Shown: positions 1 through 6,856, counted from the first letter of the stretch. The stretch: 9,977 nucleotides of DNA from an uncultured Collinsella sp. (GCA_900550825.1 URTZ01000062.1:1-9977), one strand, 5' to 3'. Numbers and translations: made by a program. Notes: a model not told the origin generated them from the letters alone.

Positions 1-89
1 GTTCCGCACGCAAAGGACAGCACTTAATGTGCTTTCCGTCTTGCGCAGGACTGTCCGCAGCGGAGAGCAAAGCATCGGGACGCGCCCCC
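1..89 (-). repeat. Partial palindromic repeat element, copy 1, downstream of valS
   Basis: This is a diverged relative of the element at 2816-2930, in opposite orientation and cut by the window edge. Read on the minus strand it has GTCCTG (51-46), then 14 nt, CACATTAAGTG (31-21), then 10 nt, CGTGCGGAA (10-2). The same three blocks occur at the same spacings in the other copy. The centre forms a hairpin, AGCAC-attaa-GTGCT, extended by GGA/TCC and by CGCAA/TTGCG (6-10 with 41-45) across small internal loops. The distal arm holds a C run (85-89) and ATCGGG (74-79), matching the arm landmarks GGGG and CCCGAT of copy 2 but with different sequence between them. The element begins about 10 nt after the valS stop codon. 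It could also fold as a valS transcript end, but no U-tract follows the stem inside the window. Its other arm should lie left of base 1. Confidence 0.6.
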
Positions 90-98
90 AAGTAAACC

Positions 99-2795
99 TT
101 ACGAGAAGTCAGCAACCTGAGCAGTCAGTGCCGCCAGGATCTCCTTGAGCTCTGCTGCACGGTCCCTCTTCTTCTGGACCACGGCGGGCGCGGCCTTGGC
201 CACAAAGCCCTCATTGGCCAGCGTCTTCTCGCAGCCGGCGAGCTCCTTCTGAGCCGCGGCGATCTCCTTCTCCAGGCGCGCCTTCTCGGCCGAAAGGTCA
301 ACCTTGCCCTCGAGCACCACAAAGACCTCGACGCCGCTGTCGACCACGGCAATGCTCGCAGCCGGCTTCTCAACGTCGGTGCCCATAACCAGCGAAGACG
401 TGTTGGCCAACGGCTCGATGGTCGAGCGCAGGCTCTCGAGCTTCTCGATGTCCTCGGCACCGGCGCGCACGACCACGTCGAGCTCGGCCTTGGGGCTCAA
501 GCGATAGCGCGAACGGGTGGCACGGGCGGCAGACACGACGGTACGGCACAGCTCAAACGCGCGCTCGGCGTCCTCGTCGACGTACTTGGCGTAGTCGGCG
601 GGCTCGGGCCACTTGGCGATCATGAGCGCCTCGGCGCGGTCCACGTTGCCCTCGGCGTCCAGGTCGAGCACGCTCGCCGGCATGTTGTCCCAGATCTCCT
701 CGGTGACAAACGGCATAAGCGGGTGCATCAGACGAATGGAGGTATCGAGCACAAAGATCAGGTTGCGCTGAGCCTGCAGACGGCCCTCGCCCTTCAGGCG
801 GGCCTTGGTGACCTCGACGTACCAGTCGCAGACCTCATTCCAGAAGAACTGCTGCACGCCGCGGGCCATGTCGCCAAAGGTGTAGTTCTCGATACCCTCG
901 GTGACCATCTTCACGGCCTTGGCCAGGCGGCTGAACATCCAGGCGTCGGCCGGCGTCTCCACGACGGGCTCGCCGGGCGTGTAGCCCTCCATGTTCATGA
1001 GCAGGAAGCGGCTGGCGTTCCAGATCTTGGTCACAAACGATTTGGCCTGTTCGGTACGCGGGCTGTCGATGAGCTTCTTGGTCTTCTTGTCGATGTTCGC
1101 GTCAAACTTGACGTCCTGGTTGTTGGTGCACAGCGTAAGCAGGTTGAAGCGCATGGCGTCGGCACCGTACATACCGATAAGGTCCATGGGGTCAACGCCG
1201 TTGCCCTTGGACTTGGACATGCGGCTGCCGTCCTTGGCCAGGATCGTCGGGTAGATGACGACGTCCTTAAATGGAACCTCGTCCAGGAAGTACAGCGAGC
1301 TCATGACCATGCGGGCGACCCACAGCGCGATGATGTCGCGCGCGGTGACGAGCGCCGTCGTGGGGTGATGGCCCTCGAGCAGCTCCGGCTTTTGCGGCCA
1401 GCCCTGCGTGGCAAAGGTCCACAGCTGCGAGCTGAACCAGGTGTCCAGCACGTTCTCGTCCTGATGCACGTGATGGCCGCCGCACTTGGGACACACGTCG
1501 GTGTCCTCGGTAAGGGCGTCCTCCCAGCCGCAGTCCTCGCAGTAGAACACGGGGATGCGGTGGCCCCACCACAGCTGGCGGCTGATGCACCAGTCCTTGA
1601 GGTTTTCCATCCAGGTGGTGTAGGTCTGCGTCCAGCGCGCGGGGTGGAAGGTGACCTTGCCGGAGTTGACGGCGTCGAGCGCCGGCCCCTTGAGCTTATC
1701 GACGGCCACAAACCACTGCTCGGAAAGCCACGGCTCCAGCGCGGAGTCGCAACGGTAGCAGTGCATGACGGAGTGATCGAGTTCGTCGACGTGATCGAGC
1801 AGGTCGTGCTCCTCAAACCACTTGATGACGGCCTCGCGGCACTCGTCGCGGTTCATGCCGGTAAACTCGCCGTAACCCTCGACGACCACCGCATGCTCGT
1901 CGAAGATGTTGATCTGCGGCAGGTCGTGGGCCTGACCCATGGCGTAGTCGTTGGGGTCGTGGGCAGGGGTGACCTTAACGAAGCCGGAACCAAAGTTAGC
2001 GTCGACATGCCAATCCTCAAAGATGGGAATCTCGCGGTCGACGATGGGGAGCTTGACGGTCTTACCCACAAAGGCGGCCTTCTCGGGGTCCTTCGGGGAG
2101 ACGGCGACGCCCGTGTCGCCGAGCATGGTCTCGGGACGCGTGGTGGCGACGACGATGTAGTCCTGGCCGTTGACCGGCTCGGTCAGCGGATAGCGCAGGT
2201 GCCACAGGTGGCCCTTCTCGTCCTTGTACTCGGCCTCGTCGTCCGAGATAGCGGTAGTGCAGTTGGGACACCAGTTGACGATGCGCTTGCCGCGATAGAT
2301 CAGGCCGTCGTGGTACCAGTCGCAGAACACCTTGCGCACGGCCTGGGCGTAGTCCTCGTCCATGGTGAAGCGCTCGTTATCAAAGTCGACGGAGCAGCCC
2401 ATACGCTTGATCTGCTCGACGATGATGCCGCCGTACTCGTGGGTCCAATCCCAGCAGGCGTCGACAAACTTGTCGCGACCGATCTCCAGGCGGCTAATGC
2501 CCTCGCTCTTGAGCTTCTTGTCGACCTTGGTCTGCGTAGCGATACCAGCATGATCGGTACCGAGCACCCAGCGCGTAGACTTGCCGCGCATGCGGGCCAT
2601 ACGGATGATGGCGTCCTGGATGGAGTCGTCGGTGGCGTGACCCATGTGGAGCTTGCCGGTCACGTTGGGAGGCGGAATGGTGACGGTGCAGTCGCCCACG
2701 CCCTCGCGGCGCTTGTAGTAGCCGCCGTCGAGCCACTTCTGCAGGATCGCCGGCTCGTTGGTCGACGGATCGTAGTTCTTGGGCATTTCTTCCAT
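99..2795 (-). CDS. valS: Valyl-tRNA synthetase
   Basis: This cytoplasmic class I aminoacyl-tRNA synthetase (898 aa) charges tRNA-Val and hydrolyses mischarged Thr-tRNA-Val. The class I signatures are HMGH at residues 50-53, after PPPNVTGKL, and RMSKS at 525-529. The editing (CP1) domain spans roughly 210-345, with TTRPETMLGDT (218-228) and the HDPNDY motif at 279-284. Cysteine pairs at 176/179 and 346/349, and a CxxC-x12-CxxC ribbon at 419/422/435/438, look like zinc sites. The lysine- and glutamate-rich end, from about 838, is the tRNA-binding C-terminal coiled coil typical of ValRS. The length is normal for the bacterial family. The first ATG is preferred because GGGAGAG (2806-2800) sits just upstream; the ATG at codon 4 has poorer spacing. 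The gene is monocistronic as far as visible: clpX is terminated before it, and a palindromic element lies on each side. No T-box was found in its leader. Confidence 0.97.
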   Translation of the reverse strand: MEEMPKNYDPSTNEPAILQKWLDGGYYKRREGVGDCTVTIPPPNVTGKLHMGHATDDSIQDAIIRMARMRGKSTRWVLGTDHAGIATQTKVDKKLKSEGISRLEIGRDKFVDACWDWTHEYGGIIVEQIKRMGCSVDFDNERFTMDEDYAQAVRKVFCDWYHDGLIYRGKRIVNWCPNCTTAISDDEAEYKDEKGHLWHLRYPLTEPVNGQDYIVVATTRPETMLGDTGVAVSPKDPEKAAFVGKTVKLPIVDREIPIFEDWHVDANFGSGFVKVTPAHDPNDYAMGQAHDLPQINIFDEHAVVVEGYGEFTGMNRDECREAVIKWFEEHDLLDHVDELDHSVMHCYRCDSALEPWLSEQWFVAVDKLKGPALDAVNSGKVTFHPARWTQTYTTWMENLKDWCISRQLWWGHRIPVFYCEDCGWEDALTEDTDVCPKCGGHHVHQDENVLDTWFSSQLWTFATQGWPQKPELLEGHHPTTALVTARDIIALWVARMVMSSLYFLDEVPFKDVVIYPTILAKDGSRMSKSKGNGVDPMDLIGMYGADAMRFNLLTLCTNNQDVKFDANIDKKTKKLIDSPRTEQAKSFVTKIWNASRFLLMNMEGYTPGEPVVETPADAWMFSRLAKAVKMVTEGIENYTFGDMARGVQQFFWNEVCDWYVEVTKARLKGEGRLQAQRNLIFVLDTSIRLMHPLMPFVTEEIWDNMPASVLDLDAEGNVDRAEALMIAKWPEPADYAKYVDEDAERAFELCRTVVSAARATRSRYRLSPKAELDVVVRAGAEDIEKLESLRSTIEPLANTSSLVMGTDVEKPAASIAVVDSGVEVFVVLEGKVDLSAEKARLEKEIAAAQKELAGCEKTLANEGFVAKAAPAVVQKKRDRAAELKEILAALTAQVADFS

Positions 2796-2815
2796 ATATC
2801 TCTCCCTGTCCCGCC

Positions 2816-2930
2816 GGGGAGGAATGTAGGCCCGATTTTCGCTCGGTCAGGTCCTGGCTCGCGCGAAGACCACATTAAGTGGTCTTCGGCTCGTGCGGAA
2901 TCTACGAAAATCGGGCCTACATTCCTCCCC
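2816..2930. repeat. 115-bp palindromic element, copy 2, upstream of valS
   Basis: Two arms of 26 bp, 2816-2841 and 2905-2930, are perfect inverted complements; the left arm starts GGGGAGGAATGTAGG and ends CCCGATTTTCG. Between them, CGAAGACCAC (2864-2873) and GTGGTCTTCG (2879-2888) form a perfect 10-bp hairpin around ATTAA. Further marks are CGGTCAGGTCCTG (2844-2856) and CGTGCGGAA (2892-2900), both with near matches in the copy at 1-89. The element is not a conventional terminator, because no T-run follows the outer arm on either strand (CTTAGG on plus, GGCGGG on minus). It ends 20 nt before the valS start, so if transcribed it would form a very stable leader stem close to the ribosome-binding site. 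No obvious target-site duplication is seen. Size and shape recall ERIC-like or MITE-like intergenic palindromes, but the sequence is not one I recognise. Confidence 0.85.
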
Positions 2931-3023
2931 TTAGGTATCGATTACTTCAGTCTGAACGACTTCGCTGAGGCTTAAACAAACACACAGAATAACACAGGTA
3001 GTTGGGGTTATTGCGCATATATA

Positions 3024-3059
3024 AAATAGCCTCCGACCGCGGGTGGTCGGAGGCTATTT
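3024..3059 (-). terminator. Intrinsic terminator after clpX
   Basis: A perfect 15-bp stem (3024-3038 with 3045-3059) closes a 6-nt loop. On the minus strand the stem's 3' arm runs into TTTTATATAT, giving the U-rich tail of a Rho-independent terminator. It lies 21 nt beyond the clpX stop codon and separates the clp operon from valS. On the plus strand it is followed by GCAAACACG, which is not T-rich, so termination is one-directional. Confidence 0.9.
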
Positions 3060-3080
3060 GCAAACACGTTTTAGGCTGGT

Positions 3081-4487
3081 TTAGCCGAAGATGCGCCGGG
3101 GCTGTTCTTCGCCCTTTACAGCGGCTTCGGTTACGACGACCTTGGCTACGCCCTCCTCGCTGGGGAGGTCGAACATCGTCTGCTGCAGTACGTCCTCGCA
3201 GATGGCACGCAGACCGCGGGCGCCGGTCTTGCGGGCAAGCGCCATGCGGGCGATCTCATGCAGGGCGGCGTCCTCAAACTCAAGCTTAACGTCCTCAAGC
3301 TGGAACATCTTGCGGTACTGACGCACCACGGCGTTCTTGGGCTCAGTCAGGATCGACACCAGGTCGTCCTCATCGAGCGCCTGCGTCTGGGTGACGACGG
3401 GCGTACGTCCCACAAACTCGGGGATCATGCCAAAGGCGTTGAGGTCCTGCGGGAGCACCTGACGCAGCAGGTCGTTCTCGTCGACCGAGGTGGGGCCGGC
3501 GATCTCGGAGTTAAAGCCCACGCCCTTGTTGCCCACGCGGTCGGCGATGATCTTGTCCAAACCCACAAAGGCACCGCCGCAGATAAACAGGATGTTGGTC
3601 GTGTCGATCTGCAGCAGTTCCTGCTGGGGATGCTTGCGGCCGCCGGTGGGCGGAACGCTTGCCACCGTGCCCTCAAGAATCTTAAGCAGTGCCTGCTGAA
3701 CGCCCTCGCCCGAAACATCGCGGGTGATGGAGAGATTCTCGGCCTTGCGGGCGATCTTGTCGATCTCGTCCACGTAGATAATGCCAACCTGCGCGCGCTC
3801 GATATCGCCATCGGCGGCATTGATGAGCTTGAGCAGGATGTTCTCCACATCCTCGCCCACGTAACCGGCCTCGGTAAGCGCGGTAGCATCGGCGATGGCA
3901 AACGGCACCTCGAGGATGCGCGCGAGCGTCTGGGCGAGCAGGGTCTTACCGGTACCGGTGGGGCCGAGCAGCAGAATGTTGGACTTGGCGAGCTCCACCT
4001 CGTCCATATCATCGTCGAGCTGCGAATCCAAGCCGTCGTCAAAGGCCGAAAGCGCAGCGCCGCCCTCGATCACGCGGCGATAGTGGTTGTACACGGCAAC
4101 CGACATGGCGCGCTTGGCGTCTTCCTGGCCCATGACATAGGCCGAAAGCTCGTCATAGATCTCGTGCGGCGTCGGCACGTGCGTGATGACCTGGCGGTCG
4201 TCCTCGAGCTCAAAGCCCTCGGCCTCGGGATCCATGGCAGGCTGGGACGCAGCCTGGCCGTGATCGTTGAGGAAGCCCGGCAGCTTGCCGTTGCGGGCAG
4301 CGTCCATAAAGTCCGAAGCCAGCGACTCCTCCAAGATCTCGGAGCAGGCGGCGACGCACTCGTCACAGATAAAGATGTTGGTCGGACCCTTTACGAGACG
4401 ACGGACCTGGCCCTGCTCTTTTCCGCAGAAGGAGCAGCGGATGGGGTTGCCGTTCTCGTCAAAGTTGTCCTGCATGTTTCCTGCCAT
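3081..4487 (-). CDS. clpX: ATP-dependent Clp protease ATP-binding subunit ClpX
   Basis: ClpX is an AAA+ hexameric unfoldase that recognises tagged or misfolded proteins and threads them into ClpP. The N-terminal C4 zinc domain has C18, C21, C41 and C44. The ATPase core shows Walker A GPTGTGKT (175-182), Walker B IIYVDE (236-241), the GYVG pore loop (208-211), an RKH substrate loop (284-286), a probable arginine finger R361 and the GARGLR sensor-2 motif (422-427). The ClpP-docking IGF tripeptide appears as VGF (323-325). At 468 aa it is longer than E. coli ClpX (424 aa); much of the excess is an acidic stretch around 141-166 just before Walker A. It starts one base after the clpP stop (TAG-G-ATG), with AAGGA 8 nt upstream inside clpP, so translation is probably coupled. 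A second ATG at codon 5 is possible but worse spaced. Confidence 0.97.
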   Translation of the reverse strand: MAGNMQDNFDENGNPIRCSFCGKEQGQVRRLVKGPTNIFICDECVAACSEILEESLASDFMDAARNGKLPGFLNDHGQAASQPAMDPEAEGFELEDDRQVITHVPTPHEIYDELSAYVMGQEDAKRAMSVAVYNHYRRVIEGGAALSAFDDGLDSQLDDDMDEVELAKSNILLLGPTGTGKTLLAQTLARILEVPFAIADATALTEAGYVGEDVENILLKLINAADGDIERAQVGIIYVDEIDKIARKAENLSITRDVSGEGVQQALLKILEGTVASVPPTGGRKHPQQELLQIDTTNILFICGGAFVGLDKIIADRVGNKGVGFNSEIAGPTSVDENDLLRQVLPQDLNAFGMIPEFVGRTPVVTQTQALDEDDLVSILTEPKNAVVRQYRKMFQLEDVKLEFEDAALHEIARMALARKTGARGLRAICEDVLQQTMFDLPSEEGVAKVVVTEAAVKGEEQPRRIFG

Positions 4488-4488
4488 C

Positions 4489-5109
4489 CTAGGCGTCCTT
4501 CGCGGCGAGATCGCGCGAGGTGACGATACGGTCGATCAGGCCGTAGTCGAGGGCCTCGGCAGCGGTCAGGTAGTTGTCGCGCTCGGTATCGGCCTGGACC
4601 TTCTCGATGGGCTGGCCCGAGGCGTCGGACAGGATCTGGTTGAGCTCGCGACGGGTCTTCTTGATCTCCTCGGCCAAGATCTCGATCTCGGTCTGCTGAC
4701 CCTGGGCACCACCGCTGGGCTGGTGAATCATCACCTTGGAGTGCGGCAGGCAGAAGCGCTTGCCCTTGGCGCCAGCCGAAAGCAGCACGGCGGCCATAGA
4801 CGCGGCCATACCGACGCAGATGGTGGAGACCTGCGGCTTAATGAAGTTCATAGTGTCCAGAATCGCCAGACCGGAGTAGACCTCGCCGCCGGGCGAATTG
4901 ATGTAGAGCGAGATATCCTTCTCGGCATCCTGGCTCTCAAGATGCAGCAGCTGGGCAACGACCAGGTTGGCGCTGACGGAGTTGATCTCCTCGCCCAAGA
5001 AGATGATGCGGTCGTTGAGCAGGCGCGAATAGATATCGTAGCTGCGCTCGCCGCGCGGCGTCTGCTCGATAACGTATGGCACGAGGGCGGAATCGAACTT
5101 AGCGATCAT
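4489..5109 (-). CDS. clpP: ATP-dependent Clp protease proteolytic subunit ClpP
   Basis: ClpP is a serine peptidase that forms the double-heptamer chamber fed by ClpX (and by ClpC/ClpA where present). With the start chosen here (206 aa) the catalytic triad is S104 in GMAAS, H129 in MIHQPSGG and D178 in ERDNY. The spacings, 25 and 49 residues, equal those of E. coli ClpP. The PYVIEQTPRGERSYDIYSRLL segment of mature ClpP follows the start almost directly, so little or no propeptide is expected. Three in-frame ATGs lie close together (5121, 5115 and 5109). The one at 5109 is chosen because GGAG sits 6 nt upstream; the one at 5121 has only GAG at 2 nt and would add four residues. Translation runs into clpX with a 1-nt gap. 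It is the only clpP visible here; whether a second paralog exists elsewhere cannot be judged. Confidence 0.96.
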   Translation of the reverse strand: MIAKFDSALVPYVIEQTPRGERSYDIYSRLLNDRIIFLGEEINSVSANLVVAQLLHLESQDAEKDISLYINSPGGEVYSGLAILDTMNFIKPQVSTICVGMAASMAAVLLSAGAKGKRFCLPHSKVMIHQPSGGAQGQQTEIEILAEEIKKTRRELNQILSDASGQPIEKVQADTERDNYLTAAEALDYGLIDRIVTSRDLAAKDA

Positions 5110-5154
5110 ACGCATCTCCATTTCTCTTACGGACCAATAGTGGTTCTAGACAAA

Positions 5155-5195
5155 CGTACGGTGCCCGCATGCTATGCATTGGCTGGCACCGTACG
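5155..5195. repeat. 11-bp inverted repeat between tig and clpP
   Basis: CGTACGGTGCC (5155-5165) and GGCACCGTACG (5185-5195) are perfect complements separated by 19 nt. It lies about 77 nt past the tig stop and about 45 nt ahead of the clpP start. On the minus strand the distal arm is followed by TTTGTCT, a weak T-tract, so it may be a poor or partial tig terminator. The spacer is long for a terminator, so an operator or leader structure for clpP is an equal possibility. It does not match the CIRCE or CtsR consensus sequences as I know them. Confidence 0.55.
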
Positions 5196-5271
5196 AAGCA
5201 ACCGGATAACCGGCTTATAACTTTACCCTATCACGGGCGCATCCATGCGCTCGCGGAAAAGGTGGCGAGAA

Positions 5272-6570
5272 TTACTCGGCGTCCTTGGCAGTCTCATCGA
5301 CCTCGGTCACCTTGGCGTTCTCGACCAGGTGATCGACGGCCTTGGAGCGACGGATGGACTCGCGGACGGCAGGCATGCGGCCATCGGCGATGAACTCGGC
5401 CTTGGAAGCCTCGACGTCCTTGACGCCGGCCTTCTCGAACTCGGCGTTGATGTCGTCCTCGGTGACCTCGATCTTGAGCTCACGGGCGAGGGCGTCCAGA
5501 GCCAGGGACTCACGGGCAACGTCGTTGGCCTGCTTGTGCAGGTCGCCGATGAACTGCTCCATGGTCAGACCGGAAGCGGGCAGCCAGGTGTCCAGGGTCA
5601 TGCCGCGGGCAGCGAGGTTGGACAGGAAGTTCTGGCCAAGCTCCTCAAAGACGGACTGCTCGTAGTCGGCGTCCATCTCATCGAGCTGCAGACGCTCGGC
5701 GAGAGCGGAGACGCAACGGTTCTCCTTCTCGGCCGGGAGGCGAGAAGCCTTGTCCTGCTCGATCTCGATCTTGATGGCGTCGCGCATGGCGTCGATGCTG
5801 TCGAAGCCAAAGTCGGACTTGACGAGCTCGTCGGTGAGCTCGGGGGTGTTGCGGACCTTGATGCCCTTGACGGTGACCTCGACGGTGTGGGTCTCGGCCT
5901 CCTCGCCCTCCTCGACCTCGTCGGTCCAGGTGACGGTCTTGACGTCGTCAACGTTGGCGCCGATCAGGGCCTCGTTGAACTCCTTGGGGTTGCTGTCGCT
6001 ACCGGCGATGAGCATGCGGCCCTCGGCAGCGAAGTTGTCGGCGTTCTCGACGGCCTTGAGGTCGACGGTGACGTAGTCCTCGGCCTCGACGGCGCGACCC
6101 TCGACGTCCTCGAAGGTGGCACGGTAGTTGAGGAGCATCTCGACCTGGTTGTTGATCTCGGACTCGGTGACCTCCGCGGGGGGCATCTCGATCTCGACGG
6201 CGTCGAAGGAGGAGAGCTCGGCAGCAGGACGCAGGGAGAACTCGACGGTGTAGGTGTAGTCCTCGTGATCCTTGGCGAGGTCGAGCTCCTTGTAGTCACC
6301 GTTCTTGGTGGGGACGATGTCCAGCTCGTTGAGGACGGCGGGCTCGTTGGCGGCGATCAGGTCGTTGGTGGCCTGAGCGAGGGTAGCCTCGGCGCCAAGA
6401 GCGGAGTCGATGACCGGACGGGGAGCCTTACCGGCGCGGAAGCCCGGGAAGCGGTACTTCTTGGCGGTATCCTTGTAGGCCTTCTTGATCGCGGCGTCGA
6501 CGTCGGCGGCCGGGATGGTGACCGTAGCGGTGAGCTTGGCGTCCTTGACGTCAGAAGCGGTGATGTTCAA
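5272..6570 (-). CDS. tig: Trigger factor, ribosome-associated chaperone
   Basis: Trigger factor docks at the ribosome exit tunnel through protein L23 and shelters nascent chains. With the start chosen here (TTG, 432 aa) the ribosome-binding signature GFRAGKAP falls at residues 43-50, the same position as in E. coli. The central region, about 145-243, corresponds to the FKBP-type prolyl isomerase domain but is short and diverged: the usual PGF motif reads PKEF (about 195-198). The rest is the helical substrate-cradling C-domain with an acidic tail. Start choice: AGGAGG lies at 6582-6577. An ATG at 6585 would put that Shine-Dalgarno inside the gene. GTG at 6573 is 3 nt from it and TTG at 6570 is 6 nt from it, the better spacing, and only TTG gives the family N-terminus MNITASD. 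Pairing with clpP-clpX downstream is a common bacterial arrangement, linking folding to degradation. Confidence 0.95.
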   Translation of the reverse strand: MNITASDVKDAKLTATVTIPAADVDAAIKKAYKDTAKKYRFPGFRAGKAPRPVIDSALGAEATLAQATNDLIAANEPAVLNELDIVPTKNGDYKELDLAKDHEDYTYTVEFSLRPAAELSSFDAVEIEMPPAEVTESEINNQVEMLLNYRATFEDVEGRAVEAEDYVTVDLKAVENADNFAAEGRMLIAGSDSNPKEFNEALIGANVDDVKTVTWTDEVEEGEEAETHTVEVTVKGIKVRNTPELTDELVKSDFGFDSIDAMRDAIKIEIEQDKASRLPAEKENRCVSALAERLQLDEMDADYEQSVFEELGQNFLSNLAARGMTLDTWLPASGLTMEQFIGDLHKQANDVARESLALDALARELKIEVTEDDINAEFEKAGVKDVEASKAEFIADGRMPAVRESIRRSKAVDHLVENAKVTEVDETAKDAE

Positions 6571-6576
6571 CACGTT

Positions 6577-6582
6577 CCTCCT
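6577..6582 (-). promoter_or_regulatory. Ribosome-binding site deciding the tig start
   Basis: A consensus AGGAGG on the minus strand is followed by AAC-GTG-TTG. It rules out the upstream ATG (6585), which overlaps it and has no Shine-Dalgarno of its own. It favours the TTG at 6570, with GTG at 6573 as second choice. Confidence 0.75.
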
Positions 6583-6594
6583 CATACTGCCCAG

Positions 6595-6624
6595 CTTATC
6601 TGAGGTGCTGGTACCTTTATGCAA
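6595..6624 (-). promoter_or_regulatory. Possible tig promoter
   Basis: On the minus strand TTGCAT (6624-6619) and GATAAG (6600-6595) are separated by 18 nt, a weak match to the -35 and -10 boxes of a housekeeping sigma factor. It would give a leader of only about 20 nt, ending at the AGGAGG site. No terminator is seen between tRNA-Leu and tig, so read-through from the tRNA promoter is also possible. Confidence 0.3.
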
Positions 6625-6661
6625 CAAAGTGTCGCGACGGCCGAGGCCGACGCTGGTGCGT

Positions 6662-6745
6662 TGGTGCGGGCGAAAGGACTCGAACCTTCACGGGAATCCC
6701 ACCAGAACCTAAATCTGGCGCGTCTACCAATTCCGCCACGCCCGC
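6662..6745 (-). tRNA. tRNA-Leu (anticodon UAG)
   Basis: On the minus strand the acceptor arms GCGGGCG (6745-6739) and CGCCCGC (6672-6666) pair fully, with discriminator A (6665) and an encoded CCA (6664-6662). The anticodon stem CCAGA/TCTGG encloses TTTAGGT, giving anticodon UAG (6711-6709), which reads CUN leucine codons. The T-arm contains GGTTCGAGTCC. A short extra arm (GGGATTCCC) marks a class II tRNA, as expected for leucine. It lies between the hydroxylase operon terminator and tig. Confidence 0.97.
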
Positions 6746-6761
6746 ATGAGCGCACAGACTA

Positions 6762-6773
6762 GGAATGATAGCA
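6762..6773 (-). promoter_or_regulatory. Possible extended -10 promoter of tRNA-Leu
   Basis: The minus strand carries TGCTATCAT (6773-6765), an extended -10 type box, about 20 nt before the tRNA 5' end. No good -35 box is seen at 17 nt spacing. Position supports it; the sequence match is moderate. Confidence 0.35.
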
Positions 6774-6831
6774 GATACGAACGGCAAGCGCACGCACACC
6801 TTTTACAGGCTCACGACCTCACCACGAGTGC

Positions 6832-6856
6832 AAAAGGCGGGACGAGTTACCCCGCC
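6832..6856 (-). terminator. Intrinsic terminator after the molybdenum hydroxylase operon
   Basis: On the minus strand GGCGGGG (6856-6850) pairs with TCCCGCC (6842-6836) around a 7-nt loop and is followed by TTTT (6835-6832). It lies about 30 nt past the stop codon of the hydroxylase gene and separates that operon from tRNA-Leu. Confidence 0.85.

Noticed and set aside
723..2975. 750-codon plus-strand open frame opposite valS
   Set aside because: It mirrors valS codons, shows no domain, and its end simply runs into the palindromic element. It is an antisense shadow of a certain gene.
2796..3023. T-box riboswitch controlling valS
   Set aside because: Aminoacyl-tRNA synthetase genes often have one, so the leader was read on the minus strand. 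The conserved T-box sequence (AGGGTGG followed by ACCGCG) is absent, and the only strong structure is the palindrome, which lacks a U-tract.
2796..3080. A small hidden gene between clpX and valS
   Set aside because: The space is taken up by the clpX terminator and the palindrome. No reading frame there has a start with a ribosome-binding site and protein-like sequence.
5122..5271. CIRCE (HrcA) or CtsR operator upstream of clpP
   Set aside because: Neither the TTAGCACTC/GAGTGCTAA pair nor tandem GGTCAAA-type heptads are present. The inverted repeats seen have other sequences.
5245..6603. 452-codon plus-strand open frame opposite tig, rich in GV and LD repeats
   Set aside because: The apparent repeats are the complement of tig codon usage. 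No start signal or family resemblance is seen, and trigger factor explains the region fully.
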